64,000 nucleotides of DNA from Microbacterium oleivorans (GTDB lineage: Bacteria; Actinomycetota; Actinomycetes; Actinomycetales; Microbacteriaceae). Below are positions 57,462 through 64,000 of this stretch, one piece after another; the first letter of the stretch is position 1; the number at the start of each line of letters is the position of its first letter. The DNA lies in contig NZ_JAMBOV010000001.1 of assembly GCF_023715745.1 (NCBI RefSeq), positions 682,001 to 746,000 of the forward strand, in the 5' to 3' direction. The position numbers and the translations under genes were made by a program. Below the pieces are notes generated by a model. The model was not told the DNA's origin, did not search any database, and saw only the letters and a list, made by a program, of their open reading frames with translations.

Positions 57462-58844
57462 TCACAGGCGAGCGGATGCCTCGGTGAGGACGCTCCGCAG
57501 GATCCCCTCGATCTCATCGAAGTCCGCCGGCCCCATCGTCAGCGGCGGCGCGAGCTGGATGACGGGGTCGCCGCGGTCGTCGGCGCGGCAGTAGAGGCCG
57601 GCGTCGAACAGCGCCTTCGAGAGGAAGCCGCGCAGCAGACGCTCGGACTCGGCGTCGTCGAACGTCTCCTTCGTCGCCTTGTCCTTCACGAGCTCGATGC
57701 CGAAGAAATAGCCGTCGCCGCGCACGTCGCCGACGATCGGCAGATCGAGGAGGCGCTCGAGCGACGCGCGGAAGGCGGGCGAGTTCTCGCGCACGTTCTG
57801 CAGCAGACCTTCCTCCTCGAAGATGTCGAGGTTCTCCATCGCCACCGCCGTCGACACCGGGTGCCCGCCGAACGTGTACCCGTGCGGGAACGACGTCGTC
57901 CCGTGGGCGAAGGGCTCGTGGATGCGGTCGCTGATGATCGTGCCGCCCAGCGGCGAGTACCCGCTCGTGACCGCCTTGGCGAAGGTGATCATGTCGGGCT
58001 GGTAGCCGTAGCGGTCCGCGCCGAACCACTCGCCGAGACGGCCGAAGGCGCAGATGACCTCGTCCGAGACCAGCAGCACGTCGTGACGGTCGCAGATCTC
58101 GCGGACGCGCTGGAAGTAGCCGGGAGGCGGCGGGAAGCATCCGCCCGAGTTCTGCACCGGCTCGAGGAAGACCGCCGCGACCGTGTCGGCGCCCTCGAAG
58201 AGGATCGCCTCCTCGATGCGGTCGGCGGCCCACTTCCCGTACTCCTCGGGGGTCGCACCGGTGAAGCCCTGCTCGGCCGCGCGGTACCAGTTCGTGTTCG
58301 GGACGCGGAAGCCGCCCGGCGTCACCGGCTCGAACATCGATTTCATGCCCGGCAGTCCGGTGATCGCGAGCGCGCCCTGCGGTGTGCCGTGATACGCGAT
58401 GAAGCGCGAGATTACTTTGTGCTTCGTCGGCTTGCCCTGCAGCCGCCAGTACTGCTTGGCGAGCTTGAACGCGGTCTCGACCGCCTCGCCGCCGCCGGTC
58501 GAGAAGAAGACCCGGTTGAGGTCGCCGGGGGCCAGGTGGGCGAGCCGGTCCGCGAGCTCGATCGCGGACGGGTGCGCGTACGACCAGATCGGGAAGAACG
58601 CGAGCTCCTCGGCCTGCCGGGCCGCCGCCTGCGCGAGGCGGGACCTGCCGTGTCCGGCGGCGACGACGAACAGGCCCGAGAGCCCGTCGATGTACTTCTT
58701 GCCGCTCGCATCCCAGATGTGGTGACCGTCGCCCTTCACGATGATCGGCACGCCGGACCCCTCGGTCATCGACGACTGCCGTGCGAAGTGCAGCCACAGG
58801 TGATCACGGGCCTTCGCCTGCAGGTCGGTCTCGGATGGTGCCAT
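57462..58844 (-). CDS. Class III aminotransferase (aspartate aminotransferase family)
   Basis: A 460-residue omega-aminotransferase-fold PLP enzyme: GHHIWDASGKKYIDGLSGLF, FFSTGGGEAVETAFKLAKQY, VSDEVICAFGRLGEWFGADR and Lys290 in FAKAVTSGYSPLGG. This group transfers terminal amino groups of diamines, beta-alanine or similar substrates to pyruvate or 2-oxoglutarate. Last gene of the agmatine deiminase operon, so putrescine is a plausible substrate (inference). Confidence 0.92.
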   Translation of the reverse strand: MAPSETDLQAKARDHLWLHFARQSSMTEGSGVPIIVKGDGHHIWDASGKKYIDGLSGLFVVAAGHGRSRLAQAAARQAEELAFFPIWSYAHPSAIELADRLAHLAPGDLNRVFFSTGGGEAVETAFKLAKQYWRLQGKPTKHKVISRFIAYHGTPQGALAITGLPGMKSMFEPVTPGGFRVPNTNWYRAAEQGFTGATPEEYGKWAADRIEEAILFEGADTVAAVFLEPVQNSGGCFPPPPGYFQRVREICDRHDVLLVSDEVICAFGRLGEWFGADRYGYQPDMITFAKAVTSGYSPLGGTIISDRIHEPFAHGTTSFPHGYTFGGHPVSTAVAMENLDIFEEEGLLQNVRENSPAFRASLERLLDLPIVGDVRGDGYFFGIELVKDKATKETFDDAESERLLRGFLSKALFDAGLYCRADDRGDPVIQLAPPLTMGPADFDEIEGILRSVLTEASARL

Positions 58845-58889
58845 GGGTTCCTCCGGTGCGTCGTGGGTGGGTGGGGCGGATGCCGGGTG

Positions 58890-60251
58890 TCAGCGCATCG
58901 TGTCCAGGATTCCGACGAGGTCCTCGAACGTCGTGCGGGGGTTCAAGATCGCGAAGCGCGCGTTCGTGCGCCCGGCGTGGCTGGACGGCGTGACGAAGGC
59001 GTGCTGGTCGTCGAGCAGGCGGTTCGACCAGGCGGTGTAGTCGTCCTTCGTCCACCCGCGGCGCTCGAACACCACGACGCTCAACTGCGGACGCCGCACG
59101 AGCTCGAGCTCCTCGCGCGACTCGATCTCGGCGGCGATCCGCTCGGCGAGCGAGATCGAGCACGTGATGGCTTCGCGGTAGACCTCGGCGCCGTACGTCG
59201 CGAGCGAGAACCACAGCGGCAGTCCGCGGGCCCGCCGGGTGAGGTGGGCAGCGAAGTCCGACGGGCTCCAGTCGCTCGTCTCCGTGAGGGTGTCGAGGTA
59301 CTCCGCGTGCTGCGTGTGCGCCCGGCGGCCGAGCTCGGGGTCGCGGTACAGCAGGGCGCAGGCGTCGAACGGGGCGAACAGCCACTTGTGCGGGTCGACG
59401 ATGAGCGAGTCGGCGTGCTCCAACCCCGCGAAGTAGTGCCGCGCGTCGGGGGACAGCGCGGCGGCGAGACCGTAGGCGCCGTCGACGTGCAGCCACACGC
59501 CGTGCTCACGGGTGACCTCGGCGACGGAGGCGATGTCGTCGACGATCCCGAAGTTCGTCGATCCGGCCGTCGCGACGACGGCGAAGACGCTGTCTCCGTG
59601 CGCGTCGAGCGCCGCGCGCACCGCATCTCCGTGAAGGACCCCACCGGCATCGGGCGCCACGGGAACGACCTCGACATCCATGACCCGCGCTGCGGACGCG
59701 ATCGAGGAGTGCGCCTCGGCGGAGCACACGACGCGCCAGCGGTCCGGACGGATGCCGCGGTCCCGGGCTGTCTCGCGTGCGGCCACGAGCGCCGACAGGT
59801 TGCCGAGGGTGCCGCCCTGAACGAAGACGCCGCCGGCGGTCGCGGGCAGCCCGAACTCGCCGGCGAGCCAGCGCAGCACCTCGTTCTCGGCGTGGACGGC
59901 TCCGGCGCCCTCGAGCCACGACCCGCCGTAGAGCGCGCTCGCCGAGACGACGAGGTCGAACGCTGCGGCCGCCTTCGACGGTGCGCTCGGGATGAACGAC
60001 AGGTAGCGCGGATCGTCGGTCGTGATGCAGGCCGGCGCGAGCACGTGCTCGAAGACCCCGAGCGCCTTGCGCGCCCCGATGCCCTGCTCGCTGATGGTGA
60101 CACCCGCGAGGCGGGCGAGCTCGGCCGGCGGCAGCGGCTTGTCGAGCGGGTTGTCGTCGGTGAGCAGACGCTGGCGCGAGTAGTCGAGGACGAGGTCGAC
60201 GATCTGACGGGTCTCGTCGGTCACGTCGTGCATGCGGGCGGGCTGGGTCAT
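58890..60251 (-). CDS. Group II PLP-dependent decarboxylase
   Basis: A 453-residue PLP decarboxylase: VFVQGGTLGNLSALVAARET, the ring-stacking His181 in CSAEAHSSIASAARV, Asp257 in LHVDGAYG and Lys289 in SLIVDPHKWLFAPFDACALL. Relatives decarboxylate glutamate, aromatic amino acids or 2,4-diaminobutyrate; some group members act on other amino acids. The substrate is not evident. ATG 60251 overlaps the amidase stop (ATGA). Confidence 0.9.
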   Translation of the reverse strand: MTQPARMHDVTDETRQIVDLVLDYSRQRLLTDDNPLDKPLPPAELARLAGVTISEQGIGARKALGVFEHVLAPACITTDDPRYLSFIPSAPSKAAAAFDLVVSASALYGGSWLEGAGAVHAENEVLRWLAGEFGLPATAGGVFVQGGTLGNLSALVAARETARDRGIRPDRWRVVCSAEAHSSIASAARVMDVEVVPVAPDAGGVLHGDAVRAALDAHGDSVFAVVATAGSTNFGIVDDIASVAEVTREHGVWLHVDGAYGLAAALSPDARHYFAGLEHADSLIVDPHKWLFAPFDACALLYRDPELGRRAHTQHAEYLDTLTETSDWSPSDFAAHLTRRARGLPLWFSLATYGAEVYREAITCSISLAERIAAEIESREELELVRRPQLSVVVFERRGWTKDDYTAWSNRLLDDQHAFVTPSSHAGRTNARFAILNPRTTFEDLVGILDTMR

Positions 60252-61960
60252 CGGTTCTCCGGGGTGGTGCGGGGGAGTGCGGGGGTGCGCGGCGGTCGGG
60301 TCCGGCGGGCGCCCAGACGTTCGAAGGCTACGCCGAGGCGCAGCAGCACGGCGTCGTCGTACGCGCGCCCGGCGATCGTGAGGCCCACCGGCATCCCGGT
60401 GTCGGTCATCGTGCCCATCGGCACGGTGAGGGTCGGGATGCCGAGGTGCCGGATCGCGAGGTTGCCGTTGGCGATCCAGACGCCGTTGCGCCATCCGAGG
60501 TCCGCCGAGGCGGGATTCACGTCCATGTCGGCCGGGCCGACATCGGCGACGGCGGGGAAGACGACCGCGTCGAGACCGGCGGCATCCATCCACTCCTCGA
60601 GGTCGGTGCGGCGGATGAGCTCGAGCGCGCGCAGTCCCTCCTCGAGTTCGGGCATGTCGTCCATGCCCGCGCCGGGATGGGCGCGCACCCACTCCGGGTA
60701 CTCGGCGATGTCGTCGTCGAAGCCGGTGTAGCGGTCGGGGAGGGCGCCCGGCGGGTGCGGGAAGATCGCGGCGCCGTCGACACCGGCGAGCGTCGAGAGG
60801 GCGGGGTCTCCGTTGGCGGCGAGGAAGTCGTCCCACGCCCACGCCGACAGGTCGACGATCTCGCGCTGCAGGTAGCCCTCGGGAACGCGCTGGTGGATGG
60901 TCGATGCGCCCGTCCGGTCGCCCTCGTAGTCGCTCACGACCGGGAAGTCGACGTCGACGACGGTGGCTCCCGCCGCCTCGAGGTCCGACCGTGCCGCGCG
61001 CCACAGCTCGAGCACCGACTCCCGGGTCTCGATGCGCCGGCCGGTCGGGCCGCCGATGCCGGTGCCGGTCCCGGCATCCGGGTCGGCGTTGATGTACATG
61101 CGCGGGATGCCCAGACGCACGTCCGCGAGCGTCGCGCCGTCCGCGAGGGCGGCATAGGACCTCGGGCGCACCGCCGACGCCGCGGGCAGTTCCACCCACG
61201 GCTGCGCGCGCCAGAAGTCCCCACGGGTCTCGGTGTCGTCGGCGACGATGACCTCGAGGACCTCCAGGAGGTCGGCCATGGTGCGGGTGTGCGGGACGAC
61301 GACGTCCATCGTCGGGACCAGCGGCCAGTTGCCGCGCACCGAGATGACGCCGCGCGACGGCGTGTAGGCGCAGAGCGCGTTGTTCGAGGCGGGACCCCGA
61401 CCCGAGGACCAGGTCTCCTCGCCGAGGCCGAACGCGGCGAAGCTCGCGGCGGTCGCCGTGCCGGATCCGTTCGAGGATCCGCTGGCGAACGGCGCGGTGA
61501 GCCACTCGGCGTTGTACGGGCTCTCGGCGCGGCCGTACACGCCGCGCTGCATGCCGCCGTTGGCCATCGGGGGCATGTTCGTGAGGCCGAGGCAGATCGC
61601 CCCGCCGGCGCGCAGGCGCTCGATCGTGAACGCGTCGCGCTGTGCGACGAGGTCCGCGAAGGCCGGCGACCCGGCGGCGGCCGTCAGCCCCCGCACGAGG
61701 TAGCTGTCCTTGGCCGTGTACGGGATGCCGTCGAGCGGGCCGAGGGTCTCACCGCGAGCACGACGCTCGTCGGATGCCGCGGCCTCCGCCCGCGCATCGG
61801 GGTTGCGCACGACGACGGCGTTCAGCGCGGTCGTGGTGCCGGGGCCGTCGTACGCGTCGATCCGGGCGAGGTACGCGTCGACGAGCTCGACGGCCGTCGC
61901 CTCGCCCGACTCCAGCGCAGCGCGCAGCTCGGCGATGGTCGCCTCGACGACGTCGATCAT
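60248..61960 (-). CDS. Amidase signature family hydrolase
   Basis: A 570-residue amidase. The Ser-cisSer-Lys triad is Lys84 (LDGIPYTAKDSYLV), Ser163 (SGSSNGSGTATA) and Ser186 (GLGEETWSSGRGPASNN); spacing fits the family although the nucleophile loop, ETWSSGRGP, differs from the usual DTGGSIR. It hydrolyses amide or carbamoyl bonds. In this operon N-carbamoylputrescine, the product of agmatine deiminase, is an attractive substrate, but this is inference. Overlaps both neighbours by 4 bp. Confidence 0.9.
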   Translation of the reverse strand: MIDVVEATIAELRAALESGEATAVELVDAYLARIDAYDGPGTTTALNAVVVRNPDARAEAAASDERRARGETLGPLDGIPYTAKDSYLVRGLTAAAGSPAFADLVAQRDAFTIERLRAGGAICLGLTNMPPMANGGMQRGVYGRAESPYNAEWLTAPFASGSSNGSGTATAASFAAFGLGEETWSSGRGPASNNALCAYTPSRGVISVRGNWPLVPTMDVVVPHTRTMADLLEVLEVIVADDTETRGDFWRAQPWVELPAASAVRPRSYAALADGATLADVRLGIPRMYINADPDAGTGTGIGGPTGRRIETRESVLELWRAARSDLEAAGATVVDVDFPVVSDYEGDRTGASTIHQRVPEGYLQREIVDLSAWAWDDFLAANGDPALSTLAGVDGAAIFPHPPGALPDRYTGFDDDIAEYPEWVRAHPGAGMDDMPELEEGLRALELIRRTDLEEWMDAAGLDAVVFPAVADVGPADMDVNPASADLGWRNGVWIANGNLAIRHLGIPTLTVPMGTMTDTGMPVGLTIAGRAYDDAVLLRLGVAFERLGARRTRPPRTPALPRTTPENR

Positions 61961-62991
61961 CGGCTCACCGCCGGCTGCTGCTGCGTGATGCAGTGGATGC
62001 CGCCGCCGCGGGCGAAGAGGGGGCGTGCGTCCACCGTCACGACCTCTCGGCCGGGGTAGGCGTCCGCCAGGATCGCCCGGGCCTGCGCATCAGCCTTCTC
62101 CTCACCGAAGCCGCAGGCGATGACCCCGCCGTTGACGACGAGGTGGTTGACGTAGCTCCAGTCCACCGGGCCGTGGGCGTCGGTCAGGGCCTCGGGTGCG
62201 GGGAGGCCGACGATCTCGAAACGGCGACCGGCGGCATCCGTCTGACCCTCGAGCTCGGTGCGGAGTTGCGCGGTGACGGCGTGGTCGGGATGCGCGGGGT
62301 CGCGCTGGTCGTGGAGCAGGATGCGGCCGGGCGAGGGGATCGTCGCGACGATGTCGACGTGTCCGTTCGTACCGAAGTCGTCGTAGTCGCGGGTCAGGCC
62401 GCGGCTCAGCCACACGGCGTTCGTGGCGCCGAGGGTGCGGGCCATCTCGGCCTCGACGCGCGCGCGGTCGGCGAACGGGTTGCGGCGCGGGTCGAGCTGA
62501 ACGGTCTCGGTGAGCAGCACCGTGCCCTCGCCGTCGACGTGGATGCCGCCGCCCTCGTTCACCAGCATCGACGAGACCAGCTCGGCGCCGACCTCGCCGG
62601 CGACGAGGCGGGCGTGCGCGGCGGAGTCCCGCCACCGCGCCCACTCGGGGGCGCCCCAGCCGTTGAAGATCCAGTCCACGGCGCCCAGGACGCCGGGGCG
62701 CTCGTCGTCGACGACGAAGGTGGGGCCGTGGTCCCGCATCCAGTACTCGTCGACGGGAGCCTCGAGCAGCGTGACCTCGCCCGGCAGCATGCTGCGTGCG
62801 CGGGCCGTCTCGGTCGGGTCGACGACCATCGTGACGGGCTCGAACCGGGCGACGGCCGTGGCGACGGCTGCCCACGTGGCGTACCCCTCCGCGCGCTCGG
62901 CGTCGGTCTCGCCGAGGGTGAGGCCTTCGCGGGGGAACGCCATCCAGGTGCGCTCGTGCGGGGCGGTCTCGCTCGGCATCCGCCAGGCCAT
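61957..62991 (-). CDS. aguA: Agmatine deiminase / peptidyl-arginine-deiminase-type enzyme
   Basis: A 344-residue guanidino-modifying enzyme: RMPSETAPHERTWMAFPREG at the N-terminus, EYWMRDHGPTFVV, LVNEGGGIHVDGEGTVLLTE and the catalytic Cys334 in GGGIHCITQQQP. It converts agmatine to N-carbamoylputrescine and ammonia. First gene of a four-gene operon, read away from the TetR gene. ATG 62991 has a GGAGA site. The gene symbol follows the family; the substrate is not proven. Confidence 0.9.
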   Translation of the reverse strand: MAWRMPSETAPHERTWMAFPREGLTLGETDAERAEGYATWAAVATAVARFEPVTMVVDPTETARARSMLPGEVTLLEAPVDEYWMRDHGPTFVVDDERPGVLGAVDWIFNGWGAPEWARWRDSAAHARLVAGEVGAELVSSMLVNEGGGIHVDGEGTVLLTETVQLDPRRNPFADRARVEAEMARTLGATNAVWLSRGLTRDYDDFGTNGHVDIVATIPSPGRILLHDQRDPAHPDHAVTAQLRTELEGQTDAAGRRFEIVGLPAPEALTDAHGPVDWSYVNHLVVNGGVIACGFGEEKADAQARAILADAYPGREVVTVDARPLFARGGGIHCITQQQPAVSR

Positions 62992-63016
62992 GGCGTCTCC
63001 CTCAGGTGTCGGGTAC

Positions 63017-63040
63017 CTTATTGATCGTTTGATCAACAAG
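63017..63040. promoter_or_regulatory. TetR operator between the agmatine operon and its regulator
   Basis: CTTATTGATC-GTTT-GATCAACAAG is a 10-bp inverted repeat with one mismatch, in the 67-bp divergent region. Its TTGATC/GATCAA core resembles the RutR/BetI-type sites. It could block both promoters. Confidence 0.75.
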
Positions 63041-63058
63041 GGGGAGGCTACCGAGTCC

Positions 63059-63682
63059 ATGACACAGACGTCAACCGTCCGCCGGATGCGGAAGAGCCCG
63101 GCCGAGCGCCGCGACGAGATCGCTGCCGCGGCACGCCGGATCGCGCTCGAGGACGGCCTGGACGCCGTCACCCTGCGCGCGGTGGCCGCCCGTGTCGGCG
63201 TGGCGCCCGGACTCGTCGCCCACCACGCCGATGGGATGGACGTGCTCGTGGCCGAGGCCTTCGGCGCCGTCGTCGCGGAGGAGCTGCGGGCGGTGCGTGC
63301 CGCCATGCGGGCGACGGATGCTGCGACCGCACGTCTCGGCATCCTGCTCGACACGGTCCTCGGGGACGAGCCGAGCGCCGTCACGCTCGTGTGGGTCCAG
63401 GGGTGGGCGCTCGCCACCCGCAACGAGGAGCTCGCCGTGCGCGTGCGGGCCGAGATGGACGCGTGGCAACGGGCGCTCGCCGCTGAGATCGAGCGCGGTC
63501 GCGAACGCGGCGAGTTCGGCGCCGTCGACGCCGACGCGATCGCCTGGCACCTGCTTGCGATCATCGACGGCCTCGGCGCCCAGGGGCTCGTCCGCTGGCG
63601 CGCCGACCCGTCTCGCACCGACCTCACGCGCCGCGCGCTCGCGGCGCTGCTCGGCGTCCCCGCCGACGCGCTGCGCGCCTGA
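63059..63682 (+). CDS. TetR-family regulator of the agmatine operon
   Basis: A 207-residue repressor. The helix-turn-helix spans about residues 12-60 (RKSPAERRDEIAAAARRIAL, LRAVAARVGVAPGLVAHHAD), and the C-terminal part (DEPSAVTLVWVQGWALATRN, AWHLLAIIDGLGAQGLVRWR) resembles BetI/TetR_C_6 members. Start ATG 63059 lies 11 nt after GGGGGAGG. Divergent layout and the palindrome support control of the operon and itself. Confidence 0.9.
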   Translation: MTQTSTVRRMRKSPAERRDEIAAAARRIALEDGLDAVTLRAVAARVGVAPGLVAHHADGMDVLVAEAFGAVVAEELRAVRAAMRATDAATARLGILLDTVLGDEPSAVTLVWVQGWALATRNEELAVRVRAEMDAWQRALAAEIERGRERGEFGAVDADAIAWHLLAIIDGLGAQGLVRWRADPSRTDLTRRALAALLGVPADALRA

Positions 63683-63701
63683 CCGTCGCCGACCTCTCGA
63701 G

Positions 63702-63750
63702 CCGACGCGAACTGCGCTCATCCCGCCGGAACCGATGCCGTTCGCGTCGG
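63702..63750. terminator. Possible bidirectional terminator
   Basis: CCGACGCGAAC (63702-63712) pairs perfectly with GTTCGCGTCGG (63740-63750) across a 27-nt loop, between two convergent genes. Confidence 0.5.
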
Positions 63751-63759
63751 GTCGGCGGG

Positions 63760-64000
63760 TCATCGGCCGGCGATGAGGTCGGCGATGCGGGCGACGGGTG
63801 AGGTGCCGCCGCCGCGGTCCTCGCGCGCGTCGGCGAACCGGTACGCGCCGTAGATCCCGTGGACGGCGAGCCAGCGCAGCGGCTCGGGCTCCCAACGCCG
63901 GGCGCGGTGCCCGACCCAGGGCAGCGATACGAGGTCGGAGTCCTCGCCGAGCACGAGGTCGGCGAGCGTGCGACCTGCGAGGTTGGTGGTCGCGACACCG
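63760..64000 (-). CDS. FAD-dependent oxidoreductase, C-terminal end (cut by the window edge)
   Basis: The last ~79 residues of a DAO-type flavoprotein. The frame is open to the window edge, reading GVATTNLAGRTLADLVLGED, then LVSLPWVGHRARRWEPEPLR and GIYGAYRFADAREDRG. The NLAGRTLADLVLG stretch is the usual C-terminal FAD-contacting helix. An internal GTG at 63954 is not the start. Its substrate is unknown; nearness to the agmatine operon may hint at amine oxidation. Confidence 0.75.
   Translation of the reverse strand, partial: GVATTNLAGRTLADLVLGEDSDLVSLPWVGHRARRWEPEPLRWLAVHGIYGAYRFADAREDRGGGTSPVARIADLIAGR

Noticed and set aside
60248..61960. Amidase judged inactive because the nucleophile loop is ETWSSGRGP, not DTGGSIR
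   Set aside because: Lys84, Ser163 and Ser186 keep the triad spacing of the family, so the enzyme is probably active.
1..64000. Mobile elements, prophage or CRISPR arrays
   Set aside because: No transposase, integrase, terminal repeats, direct-repeat arrays or phage genes were seen; the tRNA-Ser genes show no attached integrase or duplicated 3' end.

Overview
The window is a GC-rich, densely packed chromosomal segment from an actinobacterium. Protein similarity, codon use, the GTG/ATG-coupled operons, the many leaderless -10/start arrangements and the small MGxxxY... protein family all point to Microbacteriaceae, most likely Microbacterium. This assignment is inferred from protein recognition; no 16S gene is present. 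I see no transposase, integrase, phage module or CRISPR array.

0-8.3 kb: the 3' end of pheA, a flavin-dependent monooxygenase, then a LacI-type regulator divergent from a beta-galactoside locus (GH42 beta-galactosidase, two ABC permeases, sugar-binding lipoprotein). Three copies of one palindrome (TGTGxACGTxCACA) sit at the regulator and beta-galactosidase promoters. 8.3-19 kb: housekeeping genes (photolyase, lipid-kinase-like protein, serS, HAD phosphatase, two tRNA-Ser genes, LCP protein), a GH36 alpha-galactosidase behind its own operator, a MalY-type C-S lyase, and a TetR regulator facing a small DUF7882-type gene across a 29-bp palindrome. 19.5-28.6 kb: fasciclin protein, esterase, a second LacI regulator and its sugar ABC operon (binding protein, two permeases, GH32/68-like hydrolase, DUF1304 protein, Gfo/Idh dehydrogenase with an apparent CTG start). 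The same operator lies before the esterase and before the ABC operon.

28.6-31.2 kb: XRE/MmyB regulator, SDR and ThuA-like protein. 31.4-39.2 kb: a complete kdp potassium-uptake system (27-aa peptide, kdpF, A, B, C, D, E) with phased CGTGAGGA repeats upstream. 39.3-48.6 kb: an accessory, stress-flavoured stretch with a zinc alcohol dehydrogenase, manganese catalase, Dps, a lytic transglycosylase, a PncC-like protein, a MarR regulator, several uncharacterised small genes and four more members of the DUF7882-type family (five in the window). 48.6-51.5 kb: flavin reductase, then a cystathionine beta-synthase core/cystathionine gamma-lyase-type pair preceded by a leaderless nine-codon peptide gene containing Cys-Cys-Cys, which looks like a cysteine-sensing attenuator.

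51.6-57.4 kb: Gfo/Idh oxidoreductase, DUF1992 protein, and a PadR-ABC ATPase-FtsX permease operon. 57.5-63.7 kb: an operon for agmatine deiminase, amidase, group II PLP decarboxylase and class III aminotransferase, divergent from a TetR regulator with a palindromic operator between them. The gene set could form an arginine/agmatine-to-putrescine-to-aminobutanal route (inference). The window ends inside a FAD-dependent oxidoreductase gene.
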